Shown here: positions 37,680-48,289 of the stretch, one piece after another | Layout: every line of letters begins with the position of its first letter | Numbering within the stretch: the first letter of the stretch is position 1 | Assembly (NCBI GenBank): GCA_014238415.1 | Contig: JABABA010000013.1 | Coordinates: 1-64,000 of the forward strand | Reading direction: 5' to 3' | Source of the DNA: Planctomycetota bacterium | Lineage (GTDB): Bacteria > Planctomycetota > UBA1135 > GCA-002686595 | DNA length: 64,000 nt | The notes under the pieces: generated by a model | What the model was told of the DNA's origin: nothing | The model's database searches: none | The model's input: the letters and a program-made list of their open reading frames with translations, nothing else | Translations under genes and position numbers: made by a program

Positions 37680-40322
37680 ATGCGCAAGACTGTCTCCTCT
37701 CTGCCTCTTATCCTTGTCGCCGGCCTCAGCTGGATGTCCGTTCAAGATTCTGCCAACGCGCCTCGCGACCTGGTGATTGAAGTGCATGTGCTTGACGCGG
37801 TACGCAATCCCCTGCCCTTCGTGGGGCAGTTGACCGTGCATCATCCGGGTGAGATCCAGGGAGACATTCAACTCACCGGGGTCGAGGTTCAAAACAACGG
37901 ATCTGTTCTTTGGAGCCAGGACCTGGACATCAGCCTGCGCGGGGACAGTGAGTACGGAGACCTGCAGGGTCTCATCGAACGCCTTCCAGAGGGTGTGGCT
38001 CCTCACCATGGGGATGCCCATGAGCGGGTCTATAGTGACCCCAGTGATCCCGAATTCACCTTGCTGCAGGGCTTGGAGGTACGTGACGATGTTATACGCC
38101 GTGTACATGCGCTGAGCAATCGGTTGGCGGCCGGGGAACGTCCCTCCTTTACGCAACCCAGATTGATCGTGCCTGCGGATCAGTTGATGTTCCCCGATGC
38201 ACCCCCAGGCACCGAGGTCAGTGTTGATCTGGTCTTGCACTACACCCTGGCCTCCGGGGTCCAGCGCACCCGCAGCCTGAATCACTTGATCCAGAAATTG
38301 CCCTCGTTGCCTCGTGTCCTTGGGAACTTGGAATCGGGAGCGGGCTACACCATCCACCCGGGAGACTTGCACGTGCACTCTTGCCATGGCGAGGCCGCAG
38401 GCGCGTGCGCGCCCTCGGACAACTGCGCCGCTGAGTCGTTTCAGCTGTCGGGTTCTTTCTCCTTTGCCGAACTCAAGACCCAGTTCCAGGCACTTGGTGT
38501 TGACTGGTTCACCTCTACCGACCACAGCTATTGCGTTGACACGGACGCCGAGTACGCAGCGGTGGTGAGCGAGTGCGCTGCCATTGTGGATGCAAACTTC
38601 ATTGCCATCCCCGACATGGAACTGTCCAGTGAAGAGCAGGGTCCCCAGACTGGTTCGGATCTATTTGATTTACTCTGCTTGTTCGGCCCATCGGCCAACC
38701 ACATGGGCGCTCATGGCATCAGTACGCGCCTCTATGGGGGCGACAGTGGATTCTTGGGGTTTTGCAACGGACTCTTCTCCACGGCCCTGAACGGTTTCAT
38801 CAGCAATATCAGCGCTGTCAACGCCCAGGGCGGTTGGACGATTGCGAATCACCCGGCTGCAGGAGAACTGGGCTGGAACAGTCGTGAAGCAACCGTGGGA
38901 CAAGAGGCCGGTGGATTGCACGGGGTCGAGGTTTGGAACGGCACATCCATGTCAGGCCAGGGCGGCGGAGTTGGGGCTTGGGTCGATTGGCTTCTGGCTG
39001 GTCGTCGGCTCTATGCCTATTCCGGCAGTGACACCCACGACGAGGCCCATGGCTTTGGGGCCAACTGTGCTCTTGTGGATGGCGCATTCACCCAGGCCAA
39101 TCTTGAGGATGCCCTGCGCGCTGGGCGCAGCTTCATCTCCAATGGACCAGGCCTGGTGATCGAAGTTGGCTATGGAGGCGCTGACCTGGAGATGGGTACG
39201 GTGCAGTCTCTTCCGTATCCGGTTCCCAGCGCTCCGGTGGAAGTGCGTGCACATTTTGACACGGTGGGAGCCTCTGGGACCGTGACTCTCTTCAGAGGGC
39301 AGGTTGGCGCCGCTGGGGAAGTGGTCATGGGAATTTCCCCTGGGCAGACCGGCGTGGGGACTTACTCTGTGGCCATGAGTCTGATCGCTTCCTCGCGCTC
39401 CTGGGTGCGCGCCTATTTTGAATCCGATGACGGAGCCTTGGTGGCTTACAGCAATCCGATTTTCTTCGAAGCCCCGGCCCCCGGTTGCAACGCTGATACC
39501 TTCAGTCCGAACCACACCTGCGCCACGGCGGCCCCCTTGGTGAATGGGTCCTACAACCTGGAGGTTTGCAAGAGCGAGCCGGATTTCCTGAGCTTCACTG
39601 TCGCAGCTGGGGACACCTTTGACGCTTGGATGACCTTCACCACGGGCGTTGCGGATGTGGACGTGATGCTCTACGACGCGGGTGCCTGCAGTGATGACCA
39701 GAATTCGGGCTGCACGAGCACGCTTGCCTGCGGCTTCTCTGGATCCGACAACGAATCCTTGAATTGGACCAATGCCTCAGGTGCCGATGTGGACTGTTTG
39801 ATGCGCATTCATGTCTGGCCTGGCTCCCCAGGGGATGCCAATTACTATGCCCTTGATGTAATGGGCATAACGCCGGGAGGCCCTTCGATCAACAGCTTCT
39901 GTGATCCGGCCAATGCGAATTCATCTGGTAGCCCGGTTACCCTGGCTGCATCTTCTAGCGGTGTACTCTTGCACCTGGAGGCCACAGGTGGACCTGCCGG
40001 GCAATTCGGTTTCATGCTTGTTTCAGGCGTATCCGTAGCTGGCATTCCGGTGAGCGCGGGCCTGCTCTGTCTTGGGGCTCCGATCGGGCGTTACAACGCC
40101 ACCGCAGGCGGCGCATTGAACTCCCTGGGTCAGTTCTCCAGCGCAGGAGTCCTGGTGAACCTGGTAGGAACCTCTACCACTGGCACCGGGTTCGACGTGC
40201 CCACGTCCCTGCCGAACCCTCCGGGCGGAATCATCATCCCAGGAGCCACCTGGAACTTCCAGCTCTGGTATCGCGATGGTGCCAGTTCGAACTTCTCCAG
40301 CGGAATCGAGGCCGGGTTCTAG
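37680..40322 (+). CDS. Secreted PHP-domain metallohydrolase (CehA/McbA-like) with PPC-like and shared C-terminal domain
   Basis: PGDLHVHSCHGE; WFTSTDHSY; PDMELSSEEQG; YSGSDTHDEAH; C-terminal LCLGAPIGRY...WNFQLWYRDGASSNFSSGI. Confidence 0.82.
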   Translation: MRKTVSSLPLILVAGLSWMSVQDSANAPRDLVIEVHVLDAVRNPLPFVGQLTVHHPGEIQGDIQLTGVEVQNNGSVLWSQDLDISLRGDSEYGDLQGLIERLPEGVAPHHGDAHERVYSDPSDPEFTLLQGLEVRDDVIRRVHALSNRLAAGERPSFTQPRLIVPADQLMFPDAPPGTEVSVDLVLHYTLASGVQRTRSLNHLIQKLPSLPRVLGNLESGAGYTIHPGDLHVHSCHGEAAGACAPSDNCAAESFQLSGSFSFAELKTQFQALGVDWFTSTDHSYCVDTDAEYAAVVSECAAIVDANFIAIPDMELSSEEQGPQTGSDLFDLLCLFGPSANHMGAHGISTRLYGGDSGFLGFCNGLFSTALNGFISNISAVNAQGGWTIANHPAAGELGWNSREATVGQEAGGLHGVEVWNGTSMSGQGGGVGAWVDWLLAGRRLYAYSGSDTHDEAHGFGANCALVDGAFTQANLEDALRAGRSFISNGPGLVIEVGYGGADLEMGTVQSLPYPVPSAPVEVRAHFDTVGASGTVTLFRGQVGAAGEVVMGISPGQTGVGTYSVAMSLIASSRSWVRAYFESDDGALVAYSNPIFFEAPAPGCNADTFSPNHTCATAAPLVNGSYNLEVCKSEPDFLSFTVAAGDTFDAWMTFTTGVADVDVMLYDAGACSDDQNSGCTSTLACGFSGSDNESLNWTNASGADVDCLMRIHVWPGSPGDANYYALDVMGITPGGPSINSFCDPANANSSGSPVTLAASSSGVLLHLEATGGPAGQFGFMLVSGVSVAGIPVSAGLLCLGAPIGRYNATAGGALNSLGQFSSAGVLVNLVGTSTTGTGFDVPTSLPNPPGGIIIPGATWNFQLWYRDGASSNFSSGIEAGF

Positions 40323-40341
40323 GGCTTACCTTGTTGGTCGG

Positions 40342-42012
40342 CTAGCGGAGCAAGCGTTCAAGTTCTGCTGGATTACGCGCTTCGCCCAGAGCCAAGAGGC
40401 CCTGGTGCACGAATGCCCGAGCCGGGCCTGACCCTTGTGGCAGGGCTGCGTGCTCGATCAGGGTCTGGTCCTTGGCGGGGTCAAGGGTCTGTACAACCCG
40501 GTTGGCCACATAGGGGCGCAAGGCGGCAAGTTGCAGGGAGCGTGTGTCGTCCGCGCCGCTTGGACCCACCACAGTGATGTGCAGAGGGTGGGCGTTCATG
40601 AGGTCCACCGCACGTCCCCATGCGGCAGACCAGTGGCCGAAGCGACGCCAGTCGTTTTGGAAAGCCGCCAGGATACGACGGCCATCGTGCACAAGTTCCT
40701 TGGCTCGGGCCATGTGCCCCAGGCGGATGCATGCTTCGGCGAAGAGAGCGTTCCAATGGATGTTTTCGGGCCGTTCGGTCAGGCTGCCCCGGGCAGCGGG
40801 CTGGTGGCGTCGATCGAGCAGACTGCCGTCGTGTGCAGACATGTTGGCCAGGGTCCCGCGAGCCAGGGTGACTGCTGGAACCAAGAATCGATTGTCTCCG
40901 GCTGAATGCATGGCCTGCACCATGGCGCGCAGCAGGGCCGCACGATCGGAGAGCATGCCTGGCAGTTGCGGCAGGCCCTTCCATTCGTGATGCACTCCGG
41001 CCCGCACGGTGATCAAGTTCCTCACCAGGAAGGTCAGGTTGTCAAGTGCTCGCTCCTGCCAGTTGTTCTGATCCAACACAACCGCAGCCTTGAGGAAGGC
41101 TTCTATAGTCAGGGCGTTCCTGTCGGTATAGAGGGCCGGGTTTCTGCCCGCGCCGCCCTCGACGGGTGAGTTGGCCGATCGATCCTGGCAGGCACACCAA
41201 AGGCCAGTCTCCTTATCTTGCAGGGTCTCCTCCAGCCAGTTCAGAATCCCAAGCGCCGTCTCCGCGAAAGAGCTTGCGGCGAAGGCCTGATGAGCTTCCA
41301 GATAGGTCAGCAGACGCCCGGCATTGGCGCCTAGTGGTTTTTCTTCGCTCGGCTCGCTCCAGTCGGGCTTGCCGGCGTAGCGAAAGAAGCCTCCCTTGGA
41401 TGCGTCATGGATCGCGCCTTGTTCCATGGCCTCCAGAGTGCACAAGACCAGCTTGCGCAGGCGATCGTCTCCGGTTCGCGACCAACGGACGGTGGCGAAG
41501 TGCAGAGCTTCAGGGTGGGGGAACTTCTGGCGTTTGCCCCAGCCGCCGTGCACGGGATCCGAACTGGCAATCAGGTGCTCGAGAACCTCGTCGGCGAGGG
41601 ACAATGGAACTCCATCTTCTGCGCTTTTTGAGGTCTCCAGGCTCGCGAAACACTCTTCGAGGGCGCCCTCTGGTGAGCTTCCGGTATCCGCGCCCAGCAT
41701 CAGCCTTTGGGACAGCTGTCGCGGGGGAAGGTAGCTTGAGTGTGCTAGGGGTTTGCCCTCGTGGTTGAGCCAAAGCAATGTGGGCCAACCCAGGCCTCCG
41801 TAGGATCGTTCGAGTTCCGGTTGCTCGTCCTTGTCGGCCTTGATGCAGGTGTAGTGGCGATCGAGCAGGCCCAGGACCTGCAGGTCCCTCAGGCTGCCCG
41901 TCTCCAATGCGCGGCACCCGGGACTCCAGGCAGTCCTCAGATAGAGCAGAACGGGGGTACCGCGCTCCTTGGCCCTCTCAAGGGCCTCATCCAGGCTGAT
42001 GTGCCAATGCAT
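40342..42012 (-). CDS. Thioredoxin-fold/DUF255 (YyaL-like) protein
   Basis: SLDEALERAKERGTPVLLYLRTAWSPGCRALE; GLGWPTLLWLNHEGKPL; helical (alpha/alpha)6-like remainder. Confidence 0.75.
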   Translation of the reverse strand: MHWHISLDEALERAKERGTPVLLYLRTAWSPGCRALETGSLRDLQVLGLLDRHYTCIKADKDEQPELERSYGGLGWPTLLWLNHEGKPLAHSSYLPPRQLSQRLMLGADTGSSPEGALEECFASLETSKSAEDGVPLSLADEVLEHLIASSDPVHGGWGKRQKFPHPEALHFATVRWSRTGDDRLRKLVLCTLEAMEQGAIHDASKGGFFRYAGKPDWSEPSEEKPLGANAGRLLTYLEAHQAFAASSFAETALGILNWLEETLQDKETGLWCACQDRSANSPVEGGAGRNPALYTDRNALTIEAFLKAAVVLDQNNWQERALDNLTFLVRNLITVRAGVHHEWKGLPQLPGMLSDRAALLRAMVQAMHSAGDNRFLVPAVTLARGTLANMSAHDGSLLDRRHQPAARGSLTERPENIHWNALFAEACIRLGHMARAKELVHDGRRILAAFQNDWRRFGHWSAAWGRAVDLMNAHPLHITVVGPSGADDTRSLQLAALRPYVANRVVQTLDPAKDQTLIEHAALPQGSGPARAFVHQGLLALGEARNPAELERLLR

Positions 42013-42068
42013 AGGTCTCTCAGACTATCGGCACGGGGGGAGGGGTTGCTCAAGCGCTGCGGCCGAAC

Positions 42069-42455
42069 TCAGTGGTTTGCCGCGGAGGGATCCGGCAATT
42101 CCGGCAGTTCAATCGTCTGCCAGTCGAGTTCCTCGCAGCCCTCGTAGAGATCCTCGATGCTGTAATACTCTCGGGCATCCGGCTGGAGCACGTGGATGAC
42201 CACATCGCCATAGTCCAGCAGCACCCACCAGCCCGTGTCCATGCCTTCGGCGCGGGCATGATGTGCTCCGGCGGCTTTCAGGCGTACATGCAAATCGTCA
42301 ATGATCGCGCGCACATGGGGTCGGCTGGTCCCGGTGCAGACCAAGAAATAGTCCGCCACCTTGATGCGGTCTTCCACATCAAAAACACGGATGTTGACCG
42401 CCTTTTTCTCGTCGGCCAGATGCGCTGCTGCGGCGGCTAGGATTCGTGCTTCCAT
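42069..42455 (-). CDS. rsfS: Ribosome silencing factor (Iojap/RsfS)
   Basis: [27 protein letters not shown]...[29 protein letters not shown] pattern. Confidence 0.93.
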   Translation of the reverse strand: MEARILAAAAAHLADEKKAVNIRVFDVEDRIKVADYFLVCTGTSRPHVRAIIDDLHVRLKAAGAHHARAEGMDTGWWVLLDYGDVVIHVLQPDAREYYSIEDLYEGCEELDWQTIELPELPDPSAANH

Positions 42456-42499
42456 GGAAATGATTCTAAGGGCGTTGGGGGGGCAGAAGCCGGCTGTAC

Positions 42500-42595
42500 G
42501 GAACCGAGTTCAAGAGCACCCACTTCGCAAGGGACCCCCTTGGCCTGTCGGTCAAGGGGGTCCCTTGCGAAGTCAGCGGTATTGAACCTGGTTCC
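42500..42595. repeat. Long nested inverted repeat between hppA and rsfS
   Basis: Perfect 21-bp arms acttcgcaagggacccccttg (42522-42542)/caagggggtcccttgcgaagt (42553-42573); outer arms ggaaccgagttcaa/ttgaacctggttcc pair 12/14. Confidence 0.85.
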
Positions 42596-42607
42596 CTATC
42601 GCCAGCC

Positions 42608-44659
42608 TCAGCTGATAAACCAGGGCAGGAAGACCAGGCTGACTACGGTCATCAGCTTGATGAGGATATTGAGGGAGGGACCAGAGGTGTCTTTGAAGGG
42701 ATCGCCAACCGTGTCGCCGACCACGGCTGCTTTGTGGGGCTCTGAGCCCTTGCCGCCGTGGGCGCCGCCTTCGATGTACTTCTTGGCGTTGTCCCAGGCA
42801 CCGCCGGCGTTCGACATGAAGATTGCCATCATGACGCCAGTCACCAGTGCACCCGCCAGCAAGCCGCCGAGCGCATGAACATTCCAGAAGCCAACCGCGA
42901 TGGGAGCCGTAACGGCGATCACCCCGGGTAGGATCATTTGCTTGAGGGCTCCGTCGGTGGAGATCTCAACGCAGCGCGCGGCATCGGGCTTGCCCGTGCC
43001 TTCCATGATGCCTGGAATCTCGCGGAACTGGCGACGCACTTCCTCAACCATGTCGAAGGCTGCGTTGCCCACGGCGCGCATGGTCAAGGCGCTGAATAGG
43101 AACGGCAGGATGCCGCCGAGAAGCAGGCCGATGATCACTTCGGTAGAGTTGATGTTGAGTACCAGGGTCTCTGTTCCCTGCATGGAGCCCGCACGGCTGC
43201 AGAAGGCGCTGAACAGGGCCAGGGCGGTCAGGGCCGCAGAGCCGATGGCGAAGCCTTTACCGATGGCGGCGGTGGTGTTGCCCACTGCGTCCAGGGCATC
43301 GGTGCGCTCGCGCACTTCAGGGGGCAACTTGGCCATTTCGGCCAGGCCACCTGCGTTGTCCGCCACCGGACCATAGGCGTCGACACCAAGAGAAATGCCG
43401 AGGGTCGAAAGCATGCCGACGGCCGCGATCGCCACGCCGTATACACCGGCCATGTAATTGGCGAGAAAGATCGCGCTACAGATCAAGAGTACGGGGATGG
43501 CCACAGACTCCATGCCCGTCGCCAGGCCGTGAATGATGTTGGTGGCGGAACCGGTCTCCGACTGCTTGGCGATGTTCTGCACCGGTTTGGTGTCGGTTGA
43601 GGTGTAGTACTCGGTGACCTTTCCGATCAAGACGCCAATGGCGAGGCCGCTGACCACGGCGATCATCAAAGACATGCCAGCTTCGCGGCCGTTGGTCAGG
43701 GTTTCGGGCAGATCAATGCCGCCCATGTTGGTCAGCCAATAGGTTGCGCCAACCACGACCAGTGAGGCAACCACCAGTCCGCGGAAGAGGGCCGAGTGCA
43801 ACTGGTGTTCGTCTGCGGCCTTGACGAAGAAGGTGCCAATGATCGAAGCGAAGATGCCGAGTCCGGCCACAGCAATCGGCAGTAGGATCATGCCTTCGCC
43901 GTTTTCCACATTGGCGTATGCAAAGCCACCAAGCGCCATGGCCGCGATGATTGAACCCACATAGGACTCAAACAGGTCCGCACCCATGCCGGCCACGTCG
44001 CCCACATTGTCGCCCACGTTGTCGGCGATGGTTCCTGGGTTTCGAGGGTCGTCCTCCGGGATGCCAGCTTCCACCTTGCCTACCAGGTCTGCACCCACAT
44101 CGGCGGCTTTGGTGAAGATACCGCCACCTACGCGTGAGAAGAGCGCGATGGAAGAGGCGCCGAAGCTGAAGCCGAGCACATTCTCCAGGCCTGCGGTGCT
44201 GGTTCCAAACCACATCGTGAATCCGACCACGCCCGCCAGGGCCAGGCCAACCACGCACATGCCCATCACCACGCCGGAACTGAATGAGACCCCCAGGGCG
44301 TCGGCCAGCGAGTTCGTGGCCGCCTGGGTCGTTCGCACTGCGGCGCGGGTGGCCGTGTGCATGCCGAAGTACCCGGCCAGGGCAGATGCAGTTGCCCCAG
44401 AAACAAAGGCGATGGCCGTATTGATTCCCAGCCCGTCTTCAGCGCTGGAGATGCCAATCAGGATGGCGACCACCACAACGAAAATCGACAGCCACTTGTA
44501 CTCGGCCTTGAGGAAAGCAGCAGCGCCATCTTGGACCTGGCCCGCGATTTCCTGCATGGCGGGGGTGCCATCTGAGCGCTTCATGATGGCGGTGTACTTG
44601 ACGAATGCAAAGATCAGGGCTGCAACGCTCGCGGCACCGGCGACTTGGAGGAAATCCAT
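42608..44659 (-). CDS. hppA: Membrane-bound ion-translocating pyrophosphatase
   Basis: [65 protein letters not shown]. Confidence 0.97.
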   Translation of the reverse strand: MDFLQVAGAASVAALIFAFVKYTAIMKRSDGTPAMQEIAGQVQDGAAAFLKAEYKWLSIFVVVVAILIGISSAEDGLGINTAIAFVSGATASALAGYFGMHTATRAAVRTTQAATNSLADALGVSFSSGVVMGMCVVGLALAGVVGFTMWFGTSTAGLENVLGFSFGASSIALFSRVGGGIFTKAADVGADLVGKVEAGIPEDDPRNPGTIADNVGDNVGDVAGMGADLFESYVGSIIAAMALGGFAYANVENGEGMILLPIAVAGLGIFASIIGTFFVKAADEHQLHSALFRGLVVASLVVVGATYWLTNMGGIDLPETLTNGREAGMSLMIAVVSGLAIGVLIGKVTEYYTSTDTKPVQNIAKQSETGSATNIIHGLATGMESVAIPVLLICSAIFLANYMAGVYGVAIAAVGMLSTLGISLGVDAYGPVADNAGGLAEMAKLPPEVRERTDALDAVGNTTAAIGKGFAIGSAALTALALFSAFCSRAGSMQGTETLVLNINSTEVIIGLLLGGILPFLFSALTMRAVGNAAFDMVEEVRRQFREIPGIMEGTGKPDAARCVEISTDGALKQMILPGVIAVTAPIAVGFWNVHALGGLLAGALVTGVMMAIFMSNAGGAWDNAKKYIEGGAHGGKGSEPHKAAVVGDTVGDPFKDTSGPSLNILIKLMTVVSLVFLPWFIS

Positions 44660-44812
44660 AGGAGTTGAAGGGAATCAGCTGGGGATGTGGTGGGTCCGGG
44701 GTCGTGCCCGGGGTGACCGAAACGGGGCTTGCCAGTATTTCGGGGCAAGGAGTTTAGGGGTTGCTCCCCTGTCGTCAACCCCTGCTAGGGGCTCGGGGTC
44801 TTGCTTGGGTGC

Positions 44813-45481
44813 TTATCGGTCCAAATCGGGCTTCTCAGGCCCCTGATCGTTGGATTTGGCCGCCAAGCGTTGCCTGTCCCGGTGATTGACCCAACCTCTG
44901 ACCAGAAAGGTCCCGAGCACGATCAAGAGAGCAAAGCCGAGCCACTCTGAGTAGTCCGCTACGCTTCTTTCAAGAGAGCGGATACTCTCCCCGAAAGTCC
45001 TTCCAAGCAGAATGTAGAGGGGCACCATCAGGCAGGCTGCTGAGGCATCTACAAGAATGAAGCGCGTGTATGGCATACGCAGAGTGCCGGCAGTGAAGAA
45101 GCCTGGCATGCGCAGTCCTGGCAGGAAGCGGCAGGTGAACACAGCCCAGATCCCGTGGCGCTGCATGCGCTCCGTCAGGCCGGTCATGCGCTCGGGGTGA
45201 AGAATGCGCGCGATCCATTTGAAACGCAGGGCTTTTTGTCCGAAGAAGCGGCCAACCAGATAGGGGATTGTGTCGCCGATCAGGGTGGCGATCCAACAGA
45301 CCACTGTGATCTTGAAAAAGACCACCTTGCCCGAGAAGACCAGGTAACCGGACCCTGTCATAGTCACCTCTTCGGGCACGGGGAGTCCTGCGCCTGCTCC
45401 TACCAGGAACAGGAACGGTGCTGCATAACCAAGACCGTCAAAGTAGCGGTCCAGGAAGGACTGTTGCAGGAGAGCCAACAT
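44813..45481 (-). CDS. DedA/SNARE-associated family membrane protein
   Basis: GAGAGLPVPEEVTMTGSGYLVFSG; IGDTIPYLVGRFFG; FTCRFLPGLRMPGFFTAG; start corrected to 45481. Confidence 0.88.
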   Translation of the reverse strand: MLALLQQSFLDRYFDGLGYAAPFLFLVGAGAGLPVPEEVTMTGSGYLVFSGKVVFFKITVVCWIATLIGDTIPYLVGRFFGQKALRFKWIARILHPERMTGLTERMQRHGIWAVFTCRFLPGLRMPGFFTAGTLRMPYTRFILVDASAACLMVPLYILLGRTFGESIRSLERSVADYSEWLGFALLIVLGTFLVRGWVNHRDRQRLAAKSNDQGPEKPDLDR

Positions 45482-45521
45482 CGGGTGGCAGGATACCTGA
45501 GGAGGGACCTCGGATGGAGGG

Positions 45522-46091
45522 TCAGTGTTTGTGCTGGTGGTGCTGGGCCTCGGTATCGAGCCCGGAGGCCGGGTCCAAGCCGAACTCACGGGCAACTTGG
45601 TATGCAGCCTGTGAGATCTGCTTCAGAGCGGCTGCTCCTCCGGGCCAGTGCACAGCACCGTCTTGGACCAGAGGCAGAAGATAGAGGCCGGTCATGCGCG
45701 CCTTGACCAGGGCTACTTCCCCGGGAGATCCGCTGCGCTCGATGCCCTCGTTCAGAACGCGCAGCCCGGCGGCGAACCAGTGTGCGCGACGGCTGGGATC
45801 GGGTTCGCGCTCCGCGGAGGCGCGGATGAACCACAGGTGCTCAGCCAATCGGATCCAACCAGCGGAGGGCCATGGGTCCAGTTGCAAAGCCCGATCAGCG
45901 GTCAGATAGGCCCGCTCCATTTCGCTGTTGTGTACCTGCATGTCGAAACGAACCCAATGGCCCGCGGCCCACATGCTGCTGAGAGGTCCTGCAAGGCGGC
46001 GCCCCAGGGGACGCGGGTCGGAGTCGGGGACCTGCCAGGGTGCGGCCAGGGTCAGGGCCAGCAGGACCAGGGACGGGCGCAACAGGATCAT
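45522..46091 (-). CDS. Hypothetical secreted TPR-like protein, His-rich C-terminus
   Basis: Signal peptide; ends AQHHQHKH; ATGA overlap with 46088-47104. Confidence 0.6.
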   Translation of the reverse strand: MILLRPSLVLLALTLAAPWQVPDSDPRPLGRRLAGPLSSMWAAGHWVRFDMQVHNSEMERAYLTADRALQLDPWPSAGWIRLAEHLWFIRASAEREPDPSRRAHWFAAGLRVLNEGIERSGSPGEVALVKARMTGLYLLPLVQDGAVHWPGGAAALKQISQAAYQVAREFGLDPASGLDTEAQHHQHKH

Positions 46092-47104
46092 GGGGATCTC
46101 CTCGGATGCTGGGCAAGGGCCGCGGCAGTCAGCCATGTCACCAGGAGGATCAGCCCGCAAAATTCATGCAACTGGGGCGTACGCGTCAGCCTTCCCTCCG
46201 CCGCCAGGTGCAATGCCGTGAGCAACTCGCCCATTGGCAGGAATCTTGCGGGAATGCCCAAGAGCACCAGGCCGAGGGCCAGCAGTGTTGTCAGGCCGGG
46301 CTTGAGGAACGGCCGCACCAATGCCACCACCAGCAAGATCAAGGCAATAATGGCCGCAGCCCGTGCGCCGATTTCCACGGACGCCTGACGCATCGACTGC
46401 ACCCCTTCGAGCAGTGTCAAGCACCGTCCTCCCATGATCATCGCGTCCCCAGGCCCCATGCAAACCAGTACCACCTGCTGGGCTCCCGATCCCTTTGGTA
46501 TGGAAAGCTCTACCCTGTCCCGCCCGTCGATTCGTTGAGTCGTTTGGGCGTTGGTCTGGCCGATCAACTCCAGCCGGACTTCGGTGGTAGGCCCTGCGCC
46601 ACCGCTTGCCACCACCTCCAGGGAGATGCGCGCGTCATGTGAGCGTTGTCCCGGGTCGATCAGAAGGGCCAGTTCTTGCCCGGCCGGAATGCGTCTGGGA
46701 GGACCCAGGTCCACTGAGCGCGTATGACGCAAGCCTTGAGTGCTTGGTGTGGAATACTCCGCCAGGAGGCCGATTCCGAACAGGGTCACGCAAGCGATGA
46801 GCAGAGCGCCCAGACCCGAGGCGGCTCGTTCTCTTGAGAGTCCTCCCGGGAAAGACAACATCCAGGAGTGCTCACGGGCGCGCAGGCCCTGGGCGAAGTG
46901 CAGGGCGCACAGGGGTAGCAGGAGCAACAGGCCCAGGGACCAGATTTCTTCGCGGGCACGGGCGGCTGGCAGGTCGAGGCCCCCGGGGACCACGTTGTTG
47001 AACCGGGTGGTGAGAGCCATCACCAGGGCCATCATGAGAGTTGGAAACATGATTCGCCTGGTTGCCCTGCTGAGCACCAGGTGCGGCTGGACTGGGAGTC
47101 TCAC
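46088..47104 (-). CDS. ABC transporter membrane (permease-like) protein
   Basis: Multiple TM helices; ATGA overlap with upstream ATPase. Confidence 0.65.
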   Translation of the reverse strand: MRLPVQPHLVLSRATRRIMFPTLMMALVMALTTRFNNVVPGGLDLPAARAREEIWSLGLLLLLPLCALHFAQGLRAREHSWMLSFPGGLSRERAASGLGALLIACVTLFGIGLLAEYSTPSTQGLRHTRSVDLGPPRRIPAGQELALLIDPGQRSHDARISLEVVASGGAGPTTEVRLELIGQTNAQTTQRIDGRDRVELSIPKGSGAQQVVLVCMGPGDAMIMGGRCLTLLEGVQSMRQASVEIGARAAAIIALILLVVALVRPFLKPGLTTLLALGLVLLGIPARFLPMGELLTALHLAAEGRLTRTPQLHEFCGLILLVTWLTAAALAQHPRRSP

Positions 47105-47985
47105 TCGGCGGGGTTTCCTGGGGCTGTTTGGTCCTGGCCTTCAGCGAACTCATAGAGACTGCGCAGGGTGCTGCTGCCTCCCAGGCCCAAGATCCACTGC
47201 CCCCCGTGTTGTTGGACCCAGCTCTTGAGGTGGTCGAGTTGTTCTGTGTCGAGATCTTTGAGGGTCAGTGTCGTGCCATTGCCCGCTTGCATCAGATTCT
47301 CGGGCTTGTCCCACAGGCACATGCGCCCCTTGAGCAGGACCCCCATCAAGTCTGCTCGGTTGGAAGCATCTTCAACCAGATGGCTGGTGACGACCACCGT
47401 GGTTCCGTTGTCTCGCGCCTCTTGCAAGAGGCCGTCAAAGAGGTCAAAGCCCTCTGCGTCCAAACCTCCAGTTGGCTCGTCCAGTAGCACCAATTCTGAC
47501 TTGGTCAAGAAGGCGCCAATCATTCCCAGGCGCCGCAACATTCCCCGCGAAAAGGTCCGCAGGGGAGCGGATGCATGGGGCTGGAGGCCCGCACGCTGCA
47601 AGAGATCGGCGGCGCGCTCTTCCCAGGCCCTTTGGCCGAAGAGGTTGGCGATCAGTTCAAGAGCACCGGGGGCGGTGAGTTCCCCGGGAAAGGGCGATTC
47701 GCTGGGCAGCCAACTGACGCGCTTTTGGATGCGCGCTTCGTGGGCCCTTCCATCGAGTACTTGCAGTTCTCCAGAATTCGGTCGTTCGATGCCAGCAAGC
47801 AGCCGTAGCAAGGTGCTCTTGCCCGATCCGTTGGGCCCCACCAACGCGACGGTCGCGCCTTGTGGTACGGCGAGATCCAATCCACACAGCGCTGGCCGGA
47901 CCGTTTGAAACAGGCCGGGGCGGTAGGATCGCGTGATGGAGCGGGCCAACAGGGCCAGCGGGGTGTCTTGGGGCATGGTTGGCAT
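47101..47985 (-). CDS. ABC transporter ATP-binding protein
   Basis: VALVGPNGSGKSTLLRLLAG; FSRGMLRRLGMIGAFL; LVLLDEPTGGLD. Confidence 0.93.
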   Translation of the reverse strand: MPTMPQDTPLALLARSITRSYRPGLFQTVRPALCGLDLAVPQGATVALVGPNGSGKSTLLRLLAGIERPNSGELQVLDGRAHEARIQKRVSWLPSESPFPGELTAPGALELIANLFGQRAWEERAADLLQRAGLQPHASAPLRTFSRGMLRRLGMIGAFLTKSELVLLDEPTGGLDAEGFDLFDGLLQEARDNGTTVVVTSHLVEDASNRADLMGVLLKGRMCLWDKPENLMQAGNGTTLTLKDLDTEQLDHLKSWVQQHGGQWILGLGGSSTLRSLYEFAEGQDQTAPGNPAE

Positions 47986-48001
47986 GATAGATTGCGAGCC
48001 C

Positions 48002-48289
48002 ATGCACCGTGCGGGAACAGATTTCAAGAAGGGTGAGTTGGCGGCTTGCCTCTACACCCGAGAGGGCTGCGGCCTTTGTGAGCAGCTCGTCGAGCGCTTG
48101 GGGGAGGCTGGATTGTTGAGGAGGCTGGATCTCAAGATGGTCGATGTGGACTCTGATCCTGGCTTGAAGAAGCTCTACGGCCTGAGATTACCCGTGCTTG
48201 AGGTCGCAGGAGAGCTGATTTTCGAGGGGCAGCCGGATCCTCTCGTCTTGGTGCCAGCGGTACGGGCTGCTATTGAGGTGGCCCCATGA
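48002..48289 (+). CDS. Glutaredoxin-like (thioredoxin-fold) protein
   Basis: CLYTREGCGLCEQL...DLKMVDVDSDPGLKKLYGLRLPVLEVAGELIFEG (CGLC, cis-Pro). Confidence 0.85.
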   Translation: MHRAGTDFKKGELAACLYTREGCGLCEQLVERLGEAGLLRRLDLKMVDVDSDPGLKKLYGLRLPVLEVAGELIFEGQPDPLVLVPAVRAAIEVAP

